Source: Actinomycetota bacterium | Lineage (GTDB): Bacteria > Actinomycetota > Actinomycetes > Streptosporangiales > Streptosporangiaceae | DNA length: 17,409 bases | NCBI GenBank assembly: GCA_003242605.1 | Contig: QGUZ01000086.1 | Coordinates: 1 to 17,409 of the forward strand | Direction: 5' to 3' | In this document: positions 1-6,253 of the stretch, piece after piece | Layout: each line of letters opens with the position of its first letter | How positions within the stretch are numbered: position 1 is the stretch's first letter | Notes under the pieces: generated by a model | What the model was told of the DNA's origin: nothing | What the model saw: only the letters and a program-made list of their open reading frames with translations | Databases searched by the model: none | Program-made: the position numbers and the translations under genes

Positions 1-1
1 C

Positions 2-115
2 GCGGCGGTCGCCGTGGTGAGCGGCACCGCCGCGGCCTTCTCGGTGCTCGCCTTCCTCCGGCTGCTGCGCCGCCTGCACGTCGAGCCGCCCAAGGCCCTT
101 GTCGCCGCCGCGTAG
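2..115 (+). CDS. C-terminal end of a putative membrane protein (partial)
   Basis: The frame is open from the window edge to a TAG at 113-115 and gives the last 37 residues of a protein. The visible part is a hydrophobic Ala/Val/Leu/Phe stretch (about residues 1-20), then a basic LRRLH turn and a short tail ending in three alanines. This looks like a final transmembrane helix followed by a cytoplasmic tail. Third codon positions are almost all G or C, as in neighbouring genes. Too little is present to name a family, and the 5' part lies outside the window. The 190 bases to the next gene show no clear terminator. Confidence 0.55.
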   Translation, partial: AAVAVVSGTAAAFSVLAFLRLLRRLHVEPPKALVAAA

Positions 116-305
116 CCCGGCCGGCGGCATGCGCGCCCGGCGGATCAGGGATGATTTCAGGGTGCTCGGATGGCGAAGTCGGGGTGATCCCGAATAGGCA
201 CGGCGGCCCTGTGGCGGCAGGCTTGGACTGTTGCCGGGGCACCGCCTCCCGGTTCGAGAGCGACATAGCCGACCAATCCGCCGACAAGACCGGAGTGCCA
301 TCCTC

Positions 306-971
306 GTGTCCCACGCCATCCTCGACTTCCTCCACCAGGCGATCGCATCCCCCTGGCTGTACGTGGCGATCTTCGCGGTCGCGCTGGTGGACGCCTTCTT
401 CCCGGCCGTGCCGAGCGAGACCGCGGTGATCACCGCGGGGGTGTTCGCCGCGGCGACGGGGACCCCCGACATTCCGCTCGTCATCGCCGTCTCGGCGGTC
501 GGCGCCTTCCTCGGCGACCACGTCTCGTACCTGCTCGGGCGTTCCTCGATCGGGCGGCTGCGCCGACGGGGGCGGGCACAGGCGGTGTTCGACTGGGCCG
601 ACCGGGCGCTCCGCGAGCGCGGCGGGCTGGTGCTGGTGATCGCCCGCTACATCCCGGGCGGGCGCACCGCGACCACGATCACCGCCGGGGCGGTGAGCTA
701 CTCGCTGCGCCGGTTCGCGTTCTTCGACGCGATCGCCGCGATCTCGTGGGGCTGCTACGCGGTGGCGATCGGCTACGTGGGCGGGGCGGCGTTCGAGAAC
801 GACCCGATCAAGGGGCTGCTGCTCGGATTCGCCATCGCGATCGCGGTGACGATCGTCGTCGAGGCGGTCCGGTACGTGCGGCGGCGCCGGCGCACCCGGC
901 GCGATGCGGCGCGGCCCGCGGACGAGCCGGAGCAACAGCCGGAACTCGCCACCGGCGTGGCCGCCGAGTAG
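306..971 (+). CDS. DedA-family (VTT/SNARE-associated domain) membrane protein
   Basis: This is a 221-residue polytopic inner-membrane protein of the DedA superfamily. Members act in membrane homeostasis, and some flip lipids such as undecaprenyl phosphate; the substrate here is unknown. Family motifs are visible: FFPAVPSE near residues 31-38 with Glu38, GDHVSYLLGR at 70-79, and ARYIPGGRT at 113-121 with Arg114 and Arg120. SYSLRRFAFFDAIAAISW follows, and a last hydrophobic helix precedes a very basic RRRRR tail. I chose the GTG at 306 because GGAG at 292-295 lies 10 bases upstream and the sequence becomes DedA-like at once. A start at 231 would add an Arg-rich leader unlike the family. The next gene follows after 62 bases on the same strand. 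Confidence 0.85.
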   Translation: MSHAILDFLHQAIASPWLYVAIFAVALVDAFFPAVPSETAVITAGVFAAATGTPDIPLVIAVSAVGAFLGDHVSYLLGRSSIGRLRRRGRAQAVFDWADRALRERGGLVLVIARYIPGGRTATTITAGAVSYSLRRFAFFDAIAAISWGCYAVAIGYVGGAAFENDPIKGLLLGFAIAIAVTIVVEAVRYVRRRRRTRRDAARPADEPEQQPELATGVAAE

Positions 972-990
972 TACGCACGCCCCCACTCAT

Positions 991-1001
991 CCACAATGTG
1001 G
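991..1001. promoter_or_regulatory. 11-bp palindrome, possible operator before the SDR gene
   Basis: CCACAATGTGG is a perfect palindrome around one central base. It lies 33 bases upstream of the SDR start codon in the 62-base DedA/SDR spacer, one of the few AT-containing patches nearby. TACAAA at 1011-1016 could be a weak -10 element, but no matching -35 was found. The regulatory role is an inference from position only. Confidence 0.25.
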
Positions 1002-1033
1002 GCGTATTCCTACAAAAACGGGGTGAAAACGTC

Positions 1034-1762
1034 ATGGGATGCGCTCTCGTTACCGGCGCCTCGCGGGGGCTCGGGGCGGCCATCGCCGAACGGCTGGCGG
1101 CGGACGGCTGGCCCGTCGTGGTGAACTACGCGCACGACACCGCCGGCGCCACCGCCGTGGTCGATCGCATCACCGCGCAGGGCAACACCGCGCGGGCCGC
1201 ACGCTTCGACGTGACCGATGAGGAGTCCGTCCGCCAGGGCATCGACGAGATCCTGCGGACCTGGGGGCCGATCAGCGTCGTGGTGAACAACGCCACCGGC
1301 CCGCAGCCGGAGATCCCGCTCGAGAAGCAGACCTGGCAGGACCATCTCGACCAGCTCCGCTTCTTCGTCAAGGCCCCGCTGCTCATCCTGCAGGCCGTGC
1401 TGCCCGGCATGCGCGCCGCCCGCTCCGGGGCGATCATCAACATCGGCAGCGAGGTCACCGACCTGGGCAACGCCGAGTTCGGCCACTACGTCGCCGCGAA
1501 GGCCGCGATGCACGGCCTCACCCGCTCCTGGGCCCGGGAGCTCGGCCCGCTCGGCATCACCGTCAACACGGTCGAGCCGGGCTGGATCCCGGTCGAGCGC
1601 CACGCCGGGGCCGACACCTCCGAATATCGGGCCGGGGTGCTCCTCGGCCGCATGGGCACACCCGCCGACGTCGCCGAGGCGGTCGCGTTCCTCGCCTCCC
1701 CCGGCGCCCGGTTCATCACCGGCCAGCGCCTCGCCGTCAACGGCGGCAAGACCATGAGCTGA
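1034..1762 (+). CDS. Short-chain dehydrogenase/reductase (FabG-like)
   Basis: This is a 242-residue classical SDR, a cytosolic NAD(P)H-dependent oxidoreductase. The Rossmann glycine motif TGASRGLG is at residues 7-14, NNATG at 85-89, and the catalytic Ser139 and Tyr152-x-x-x-Lys156 are spaced as usual. VNTVEPGWI follows the active site and the C-terminus has the normal ITGQRLAVNGG ending. The length is typical. The ATG at 1034 was chosen because GGGGTGA at 1020-1026 lies 7 bases upstream. By alignment to the usual VNxxGxFxxxxAVLP segment, the fourth catalytic residue (Asn) appears to be Phe111 in RFFVKAP. I believe this variant recurs in a subset of FabG-like proteins. The substrate cannot be told; 3-oxoacyl-ACP reductase is only the nearest label. 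Confidence 0.85.
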   Translation: MGCALVTGASRGLGAAIAERLAADGWPVVVNYAHDTAGATAVVDRITAQGNTARAARFDVTDEESVRQGIDEILRTWGPISVVVNNATGPQPEIPLEKQTWQDHLDQLRFFVKAPLLILQAVLPGMRAARSGAIINIGSEVTDLGNAEFGHYVAAKAAMHGLTRSWARELGPLGITVNTVEPGWIPVERHAGADTSEYRAGVLLGRMGTPADVAEAVAFLASPGARFITGQRLAVNGGKTMS

Positions 1763-2018
1763 CCGCCTCGCCGCGCCCCGCCGTCCTCCGGCCCGCCCGC
1801 GGTTCGGCGGAACTCGTCCCGCCGTCCTTCGAGCGGTTCGCCGAGGTATCGGGCTTCCCAGCTGGATCACCACCGGTCCCGACCGAGGGCCGGGCCGGCG
1901 CCCCGGGCGGCCGGCGGGTGTGGGCCGGGCCGGGGCCGCCCGCGCCGCCCCCCCGGCGGGGGACGCCCCCGCGCGCCCGGGGGCACCGCCGATGGCCGCC
2001 GCGGGCGGGTGCGGGACC

Positions 2019-2051
2019 GGCGGGGCCGCCGCGGCCCGCGGCGGCCCCGCC
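2019..2051. terminator. Perfect 15-bp GC hairpin, candidate terminator
   Basis: Arms 2019-2033 and 2037-2051 are perfectly complementary and leave a 3-base loop. There is no T-run, as is common for actinobacterial stem-loops. The hairpin lies between convergent genes and could act on both strands. Its right arm shares bases 2048-2051 with the next hairpin, so the two stems compete. Confidence 0.5.
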
Positions 2052-2084
2052 CGCCCATCCGGCAGGCGGACGGATGGGCGGGCG
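2048..2084. terminator. Perfect 14-bp hairpin, candidate terminator
   Basis: Arms 2048-2061 and 2071-2084 (right arm CGGATGGGCGGGCG) are fully complementary around a 9-base loop. It is the closest strong stem to the 3' end of the DUF1801 gene and also lies downstream of the SDR gene. Function is inferred from structure and convergent position. Confidence 0.5.
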
Positions 2085-2169
2085 CAGGGTGCTCACGTCC
2101 CCCGGGGCGGCGCCTCGTCCGGCTCGATGCCGTCCCGCGCCGACCCCGTTGCGTGAGCCGCGAGGCCGG

Positions 2170-2622
2170 TCAGGCCGCGACCGCGCGCCGCACCAGGGCG
2201 GCGATCTGCTCCTCCACCTCGGGGGTCACCTTGGTGAGCGCGAAGGCGGTCGGCCACATGGTGCCGTCGTCGAGCTTCGCCACGTCGTTGAAGCCGAGGG
2301 TCGCGTAGCGGGTCTTGAACTTCCCCGCGGGCTGGAAGAAGCAGAGCACCTTGCCGTCCAGCGCGTAGGCGGGCATGCCGTACCAGAGCCGCGGGGCGAG
2401 GGACGGGGCGGCGGACTTGATGATGGCGTGGATGCGCTCGGCCATCTCCCGGTCCGCGTCCTGGAAGGTGCCGATCTTCTCGACCACCTCGGCCTCGGCC
2501 TGCGCCGCCTTCTCCGCACGCGAGCCGGTGCGGCGGGCCGCCCGCTTCCGCTCCTCGGCGTGCTCCTTCATCGCGGCCCGCTCCTCCGCGGTGAAACCCT
2601 CGTAGCCACTGTTCTTCGCCAT
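2170..2622 (-). CDS. DUF1801 (YdhG-like) domain protein
   Basis: This is a 150-residue cytosolic protein. The N-terminus (about 1-50) is a charged Lys/Glu/Ala-rich helix starting GFTAEERAAMKEHA. It is followed by a DUF1801 domain with WYGMPAY, LCFFQPAGKFKTRYATLGF and a C-terminal helix EVEEQIAALVRRAV. The family is small, widespread and of unknown biochemical function. The second in-frame ATG was preferred because GGGAGA lies just upstream of it. A start at 2637 would add five residues and lose that spacing. It is transcribed away from the phosphoesterase gene across a 288-base divergent spacer, and convergent hairpins follow its stop. Confidence 0.75.
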   Translation of the reverse strand: MAKNSGYEGFTAEERAAMKEHAEERKRAARRTGSRAEKAAQAEAEVVEKIGTFQDADREMAERIHAIIKSAAPSLAPRLWYGMPAYALDGKVLCFFQPAGKFKTRYATLGFNDVAKLDDGTMWPTAFALTKVTPEVEEQIAALVRRAVAA

Positions 2623-2810
2623 GATCTTCTCTCCCATCGTGTGAATCGGTCATCGGCTCGCGCAGGCGCCGGGCCCGAGGCACTCCCCTGCCCGGACGCG
2701 GGCCGCGGCAACGGTCTCCGCCGTCCCGCTCCCCGGGAGAGCGGCGGCCGTGCGGCCCCACGGGATCACGTCGGTCGCTCGGCAGGCTCCCCGCGCCCGG
2801 ACCGGCGGTC

Positions 2811-2849
2811 CCCGGCCCCGCGGGCCGGGAACGGCGCCCTCGCGGCGCC
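2811..2849. repeat. Two adjacent GC hairpins in the phosphoesterase leader
   Basis: CCCGGCCC (2811-2818) pairs with GGGCCGGG (2822-2829). Four bases further on, GGCGCC at 2833-2838 is repeated at 2844-2849 and can pair with it. Both lie 62-100 bases upstream of the start at 2911. They could form structure in the leader RNA or be composition-driven. No convincing -35/-10 pair was found in the 288-base divergent spacer. Confidence 0.35.
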
Positions 2850-2910
2850 TCCGGCCGCGCGCCTTCCCCGGGCCCCCGCTGCCGAGACGGTCACCGGGTA
2901 AGGAGACGAC

Positions 2911-3903
2911 ATGACCGGTGACCCACTCGCCGCCTACCGGAGCAGGCGCGACCATGAGCGCACGCCCGAGCCCGTGCCCGTCCACGAGCCGCTCCCCACC
3001 GGCGGAAACGACACGTTCGTCATCCAGGAGCACCACGCCCGCCGGCTGCACTGGGATCTGCGGCTGGAGCGGGACGGGGTGCTGGTCTCGTGGGCGGTGC
3101 CCCGCGGGCTGCCGCGCAGGCCGGACGACAACCGGCTCGCGGTGCGCACCGAGGACCACCCGGTGGAGTACGCGACGTTCGAAGGGGAGATCCCGGCGGG
3201 CGAGTACGGCGCCGGTCGGGTCCTGATCTGGGATCGCGGCACCTACGAGACCGAGAAGTGGACCGACCGCGAGGTGAAGGTCGTGCTCCACGGCTCGCGG
3301 ACGTCCGGCCGGTACGCGCTGTTCCGGACCGCCGGCCGCAACTGGATGATCCACCGGATGGACCCGCCGACCGACCCCACGGAGGAGCCGCTCCCCCGCG
3401 ACATCGCGCCCATGCGCGCGGTACGGCGATCGCGGCCGCCGGGAGAGCCGCGCCGCTACGCGTTCGAGTTCGCCTGGGGCGGCAGGCGCGTGCTCGCCTA
3501 CGTGGAGGGCGCCCGGGTGCGGCTCGTCGACGCCGACGGCGCGGACGTGACCGCGGAGTATCCCGGCCTGCGCGGGCTCGGCGAGCAGCTCGGCGCGCGG
3601 CCCGCGCTGCTCGACGGGGAGATCGCGGACCTGGCGGGCGACCTCAACTACGTGATCTTCGATCTGCTCCACCTCGACGGGCACACGCTGTTCGGCGAGC
3701 CGTACCGCCGCCGCAGGGAGCTGCTCGACGGGCTCGGCCTCACCGGCCCGCACTGGCAGACCGCGCCGAGCTTCCCCGGTGCGGAGGAGGCCGTGCGGCA
3801 GGTGGCGCGGGGCCGCGGCCTGCCCGGTGTGGTCGCCAAACGCCTCGACTCGCCCTACGAGCCGGGCACCGCCTCGGAGGCGTGGCTCCTGCTGCCCTGC
3901 TGA
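2911..3903 (+). CDS. LigD-type 3'-phosphoesterase fused to a degenerate ATP-ligase domain
   Basis: Residues about 30-151 form a LigD phosphoesterase (PE) domain, which trims 3'-ribonucleotide and 3'-phosphate ends in bacterial end joining. The catalytic set matches the known domain: His41, His47, Asp49 and Arg51 in HHARRLHWDLR, Arg75, and His83 and Tyr87 in EDHPVEY. Residues about 165-330 resemble the LigD adenylation domain, keeping LLDGE (233-237), YVIFDLLHLDG (247-257) and GVVAKRLDSPYEPG. The catalytic KxDG motif is replaced by FAWGG (Ala188), the Glu of EGVVAK is Pro305, and the final WLKxK motif reads WLLLPC at the C-terminus. No OB fold follows, so ligation by this protein is very unlikely. 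AGGAGA at 2901-2906 supports the ATG. The stop is 11 bases from the convergent AlkZ-like gene. Confidence 0.85.
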   Translation: MTGDPLAAYRSRRDHERTPEPVPVHEPLPTGGNDTFVIQEHHARRLHWDLRLERDGVLVSWAVPRGLPRRPDDNRLAVRTEDHPVEYATFEGEIPAGEYGAGRVLIWDRGTYETEKWTDREVKVVLHGSRTSGRYALFRTAGRNWMIHRMDPPTDPTEEPLPRDIAPMRAVRRSRPPGEPRRYAFEFAWGGRRVLAYVEGARVRLVDADGADVTAEYPGLRGLGEQLGARPALLDGEIADLAGDLNYVIFDLLHLDGHTLFGEPYRRRRELLDGLGLTGPHWQTAPSFPGAEEAVRQVARGRGLPGVVAKRLDSPYEPGTASEAWLLLPC

Positions 3904-3914
3904 CCGCCGCGCCA

Positions 3915-5072
3915 TCAGCGCACCTCCTCCACGCGCACGCGATGGGCCGGGGCGTCGGGGCGGCAGAAGCGGGCCATCGCCTCCGCCTCGGCGAGCAGCG
4001 CGTCGCGGGCCGCCCGCGGCACGGGCTCGAACGGGGTGAGCGTGACGACCGCCTCCGCGCGGCGGGTGGCGTCGACCGACCAGGTGCCGGCGACCATGCC
4101 GTCCACCAGGAAGCACGCTTTCACCCGGCCGTTGCGCTTGTCGAACACCTCGTCCCGGTGCCGTTCCGGCAGGATGCGGGCGCGGCGCCCGGGCAGGTAG
4201 GCGAGCAGGACGCTGTCGAACCACGGCAGCAGCCGCACCGGGGCGGTGACGTCGGGGCCGGGCCGCGGGGCGTCGGGCAGGTCGTACAGCACCCGGCCCG
4301 CCTCGTCGGCGAACGCGACCAGGTCGTCCATGGCGCGCAGGGCGGCGCGCACCGGGGTGCGGTTCCAGCCGATCCAGTTCGCGACGTCCTCGGCCGCGGC
4401 CGGGCCGAAGGCGGCGAGGTGGCGGCGGATCACGGTGCGCAGCGCCTCGTCCGGCTCCGGCCCCTCGGTGACCGGCGCGGCCTGCAGCGCGCTCGGCCTG
4501 CGCCCGTCCCACCGGCCGTCCCGCGGCACCCGCACCAGCCACACCTTGCCGCAGAACGGCCGCCAGTCCAGCCGCCGCTGGTACGTCAGCTCGGCCTCGC
4601 CGAACACGCCCGGGTTGCGCGCCACCCAGGACTCGATGAACGCGCACACCTCCGCCACGGTGCGCGGCCGGGCGGCGTAGGCGAGCAGCTCCGCCCGCAG
4701 CTCGGCCACCGCGGCCGCCGGCGGCGGATCGGCGGGGTGGCGCCACTGGGAGACCGCGGAGGCGCCGGTGACCACCGCGTACGCGGGGTAGTCCGCCGCG
4801 GAGACGGTGTGGATGGTGCCGCGCAGCAGCGTGCCGGTCACCAGCTCGCCCGACGCGTGCGCCGCAAACGGCGCCTCGGGCGGGCAGGGGGTGATCCGGC
4901 TCCACAGCGCCGGGCCGAGCGACGGCCAGTACTGCATCTGCAGCGCGCCCACCCGCTCCACGGCCGCGGTCGGCGCGACGGGCAGCCGCTCGAGCAGGCC
5001 CTGACGCGCCAGCAGCGCCCGGTTCAGCTCGCGGACCGTGAGGGTCCGCGCCGCGGTCCTCACCTCGTTCAC
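3915..5072 (-). CDS. AlkZ-family (HTH_42) winged-helix DNA glycosylase
   Basis: This is a 385-residue protein of the winged-helix HTH_42 family. Its characterised members (Streptomyces AlkZ, E. coli YcaQ) remove alkylated bases or unhook interstrand crosslinks. The N-terminal LTVRELNRALLARQGLL is characteristic. The catalytic Gln-x-Gln motif is present as LQMQYWP (Gln45, Gln47), placing it with AlkZ rather than the Gln-x-Asp YcaQ type. Later family signatures are LLRGTIHTVSAADYPAY, LPWFDSVLLAY and FLVDGMVAGTW. The GTG at 5072 is chosen over the GTG at 5063 only on family length; neither has a good ribosome site. Longer upstream frames are Pro/Arg-rich and unlike the family. It lies tail-to-tail with the phosphoesterase gene, which suggests but does not prove a shared repair role. 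Confidence 0.8.
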   Translation of the reverse strand: MNEVRTAARTLTVRELNRALLARQGLLERLPVAPTAAVERVGALQMQYWPSLGPALWSRITPCPPEAPFAAHASGELVTGTLLRGTIHTVSAADYPAYAVVTGASAVSQWRHPADPPPAAAVAELRAELLAYAARPRTVAEVCAFIESWVARNPGVFGEAELTYQRRLDWRPFCGKVWLVRVPRDGRWDGRRPSALQAAPVTEGPEPDEALRTVIRRHLAAFGPAAAEDVANWIGWNRTPVRAALRAMDDLVAFADEAGRVLYDLPDAPRPGPDVTAPVRLLPWFDSVLLAYLPGRRARILPERHRDEVFDKRNGRVKACFLVDGMVAGTWSVDATRRAEAVVTLTPFEPVPRAARDALLAEAEAMARFCRPDAPAHRVRVEEVR

Positions 5073-5294
5073 GGGAGCGAGAGTAGGCACGGGGACCGAC
5101 AATTTCCGGCGCGCCGGGCGGACCACCGCGAACGCACCCGCGGCCGGCCGCGCCGCGGCGGCGGTTCCCCGCGGCGGCACCGGGCGGCACGGGCCCGCGC
5201 CGTGCCGTACCCGCCGTTCCGGGTGGCGCACCCCCGGCGGCCGGCCCGCCCCGGATTTCGCGGCGCCCGGCCCGTTCCGGGCATGCCGCGGGAA

Positions 5295-5311
5295 ATACCA
5301 CCGAGTGGTAT
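5295..5311. promoter_or_regulatory. 17-bp operator-like palindrome
   Basis: ATACCAC-CGA-GTGGTAT has perfect 7-bp arms around 3 bases and is AT-containing in a GC-rich region. It has the size and symmetry of a dimeric repressor site. It lies 222 bases before the AlkZ-like start and 279 bases before the carbonic anhydrase start. No regulator gene is adjacent, so neither target nor factor can be assigned. Confidence 0.4.
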
Positions 5312-5334
5312 CGGCCGGGTTCCGGAGAATGCGG

Positions 5335-5353
5335 CGCCGGGGTTTTCCCGGCG
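5335..5353. repeat. 7-bp hairpin with GTTTT loop
   Basis: CGCCGGG at 5335-5341 pairs with CCCGGCG at 5347-5353 around GTTTT. It is 24 bases from the operator-like palindrome. It could be a leader hairpin or part of a protein site; no T-run follows that would mark a terminator. Confidence 0.3.
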
Positions 5354-5556
5354 TCGAATGACATCCGTGTGAGCTTGATCTCATCGATCTTTTCCGGCCC
5401 GGCCGTTCGCGTCAGGATATGGTCACCGGCCGAGCCCCGCGGAGGCTTTCGAATTCGGTCGATACGCTCTTCCCCTTTTCCATGCCCGCGGTCCCGAGGT
5501 CATCCGGGTCCGGCCGGGTGCGGCGGCCCGAATACGCACAAGTGAATCGCGAAAAG

Positions 5557-5578
5557 GCCGGACGGACCAGGGTCCGGC
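5557..5578 (+). promoter_or_regulatory. Hairpin abutting the carbonic anhydrase ribosome site
   Basis: GCCGGAC (5557-5563) pairs with GTCCGGC (5572-5578) around GGACCAGG. The stem ends two bases before the GGAGG ribosome site at 5581-5585, which is 5 bases from the ATG at 5591. The stem could affect ribosome access. This is a structural reading only. Confidence 0.3.
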
Positions 5579-5590
5579 GCGGAGGTGCCG

Positions 5591-6085
5591 ATGAGCGTCA
5601 TCGATGAACTCGTCGCGAACGCCGAGAGGTACGGCCCGCAGCTGAGCAGGCTCCGCCCGCCGGCACGGCCCGCCAAGCGGGTGGCGGTGATCTCCTGCAT
5701 GGACGCCCGGATCAACGTGTACAAGCTGCTCGGGCTCGCCGAGGGGGACGCGCACGTCATCTGCAACGCGGGCGGCGTGGTCACCGCGGACGAGCGGCGC
5801 AGCCTGGCGATCAGCCAGCGGCTGCTCGGCACCCGGGAGATCATCCTCATCCACCACACCGATTGCGGCATGCAGAAGTTCACCGATGACGCGTTCCGGC
5901 GGCAGATCGAGGCGGAGGTCGGCGTCAAACCCGACTGGGCGGTCGAGTCCTTCACCGACCTCGACGCCGACGTCATCCAGTCGATCAACCGCATCAAGGC
6001 CGATCCGTGCATTCCGCACAAGGACTCGATCCGCGGCTTCGTCTACGAGGTGGAAACCGGACGGCTGCGGGAGGTCCGCCCGTGA
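5591..6085 (+). CDS. Beta-class carbonic anhydrase (Rv1284-like)
   Basis: This 164-residue zinc enzyme hydrates CO2 to bicarbonate in the cytosol. The zinc ligands and dyad are clear: Cys36-Met-Asp38-Ala-Arg40 in ISCMDARINV, and His89 and Cys92 in HHTDCGM. SLAISQRLLGTREIILIHHTDCG and the C-terminal IRGFVYEVETG ending match the short mycobacterial type (Rv1284, about 163 residues). The ATG at 5591 follows GGAGG at 5581-5585. The GTG at 5585 overlaps that site and is less likely. One oddity is HVICNAGG, where the family normally has Arg before NAG; the Cys is codon TGC and one transition from CGC would restore Arg. The gene stands alone, convergent to the XdhC-family gene and followed by two extended hairpins. 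Confidence 0.9.
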   Translation: MSVIDELVANAERYGPQLSRLRPPARPAKRVAVISCMDARINVYKLLGLAEGDAHVICNAGGVVTADERRSLAISQRLLGTREIILIHHTDCGMQKFTDDAFRRQIEAEVGVKPDWAVESFTDLDADVIQSINRIKADPCIPHKDSIRGFVYEVETGRLREVRP

Positions 6086-6135
6086 GCCAGGACGTCCGCC
6101 GCCATTTCCGCTGAATCGCGGCGGGCGGCGCGGCG

Positions 6136-6181
6136 GTGCCCGCGAATTTCCGCGGTACCGCCCGGGAAAACGCGCGGGCAC
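6136..6181. terminator. Extended nested hairpin between convergent genes
   Basis: The outer stem GTGCCCGCG (6136-6144) pairs with CGCGGGCAC (6173-6181). Inside it TTTCC (6147-6151) pairs with GGAAA (6165-6169), and the centre contains the perfect palindrome GCGGTACCGC (6152-6161). Together these make a 46-base imperfect hairpin 50 bases after the carbonic anhydrase stop. A bidirectional terminator is the likely role. Confidence 0.5.
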
Positions 6182-6188
6182 ACGAAAT

Positions 6189-6224
6189 CGCCGCACGGTC
6201 GCCGGACGCGGCGGCCGTGCGGCG
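6189..6224. terminator. 10-bp hairpin with inner 4-bp stem, candidate terminator
   Basis: CGCCGCACGG (6189-6198) pairs perfectly with CCGTGCGGCG (6215-6224). The loop can form a further CGCC/GGCG stem (6200-6203 with 6210-6213). It lies 29 bases past the stop codon of the minus-strand XdhC-family gene and would serve as its terminator. There is no T-run. Confidence 0.5.
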
Positions 6225-6253
6225 TCGCATGCGCGCGCCCGTGCGGCGGGCGG

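Larger units (their letters stand above)
1763..2169. other. Gene-free convergent spacer rich in GC palindromes
   Basis: No frame in this 407-base stretch resembles a protein family. The frames are open only because stop codons are rare at this composition. The first 120 bases are ordinary. From about 1900 the sequence becomes runs of G and C with successive inverted repeats: GGGGG/CCCCC at 1958-1970, GCCCCCG/CGGGGGC at 1965-1984, and the two larger hairpins at 2019-2084 listed separately. It separates the convergent SDR and DUF1801 genes, so a bidirectional transcription stop is the likely job. Confidence 0.6.
5073..5590. other. 518-base divergent intergenic region
   Basis: This stretch separates the AlkZ-like gene (-) from the carbonic anhydrase gene (+). 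The first 200 bases are GC-saturated with no recognisable element. From about 5285 the GC content drops, as in promoter DNA, and three inverted repeats occur, listed separately. Small frames here (for example 5419-5607) have no ribosome site or family resemblance. No -35/-10 pair was convincing on either strand, although two transcription starts must lie here or nearby. Confidence 0.6.

Noticed and set aside
1918..2901. Plus-strand ORF through the GC palindrome spacer
   Set aside because: It is a Gly/Pro/Arg artefact antisense to the DUF1801 gene.
2650..5364. A 904-residue open frame on the minus strand across the phosphoesterase and AlkZ-like genes
   Set aside because: It is Arg/Gly/Pro-rich, resembles no family and overlaps two genes with clear motifs in other frames. 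Long open frames are expected when stop codons are rare at this GC content.
3090..5372. A 760-residue open frame on the plus strand opposite the AlkZ-like gene
   Set aside because: Composition is repetitive Arg/Ala/Gly/Pro and it runs antisense to a well-supported glycosylase gene and out of frame with the phosphoesterase gene.
5419..5607. Small plus-strand ORF in the divergent spacer before the carbonic anhydrase gene
   Set aside because: It has no ribosome site or family resemblance and overlaps the carbonic anhydrase start in another frame.
6181..6190. CACGAAATCG, identical to part of the patD operator arm at 14101-14110
   Set aside because: It lies between convergent gene ends, has no inverted partner at operator spacing, and a 10-base match alone may be chance.
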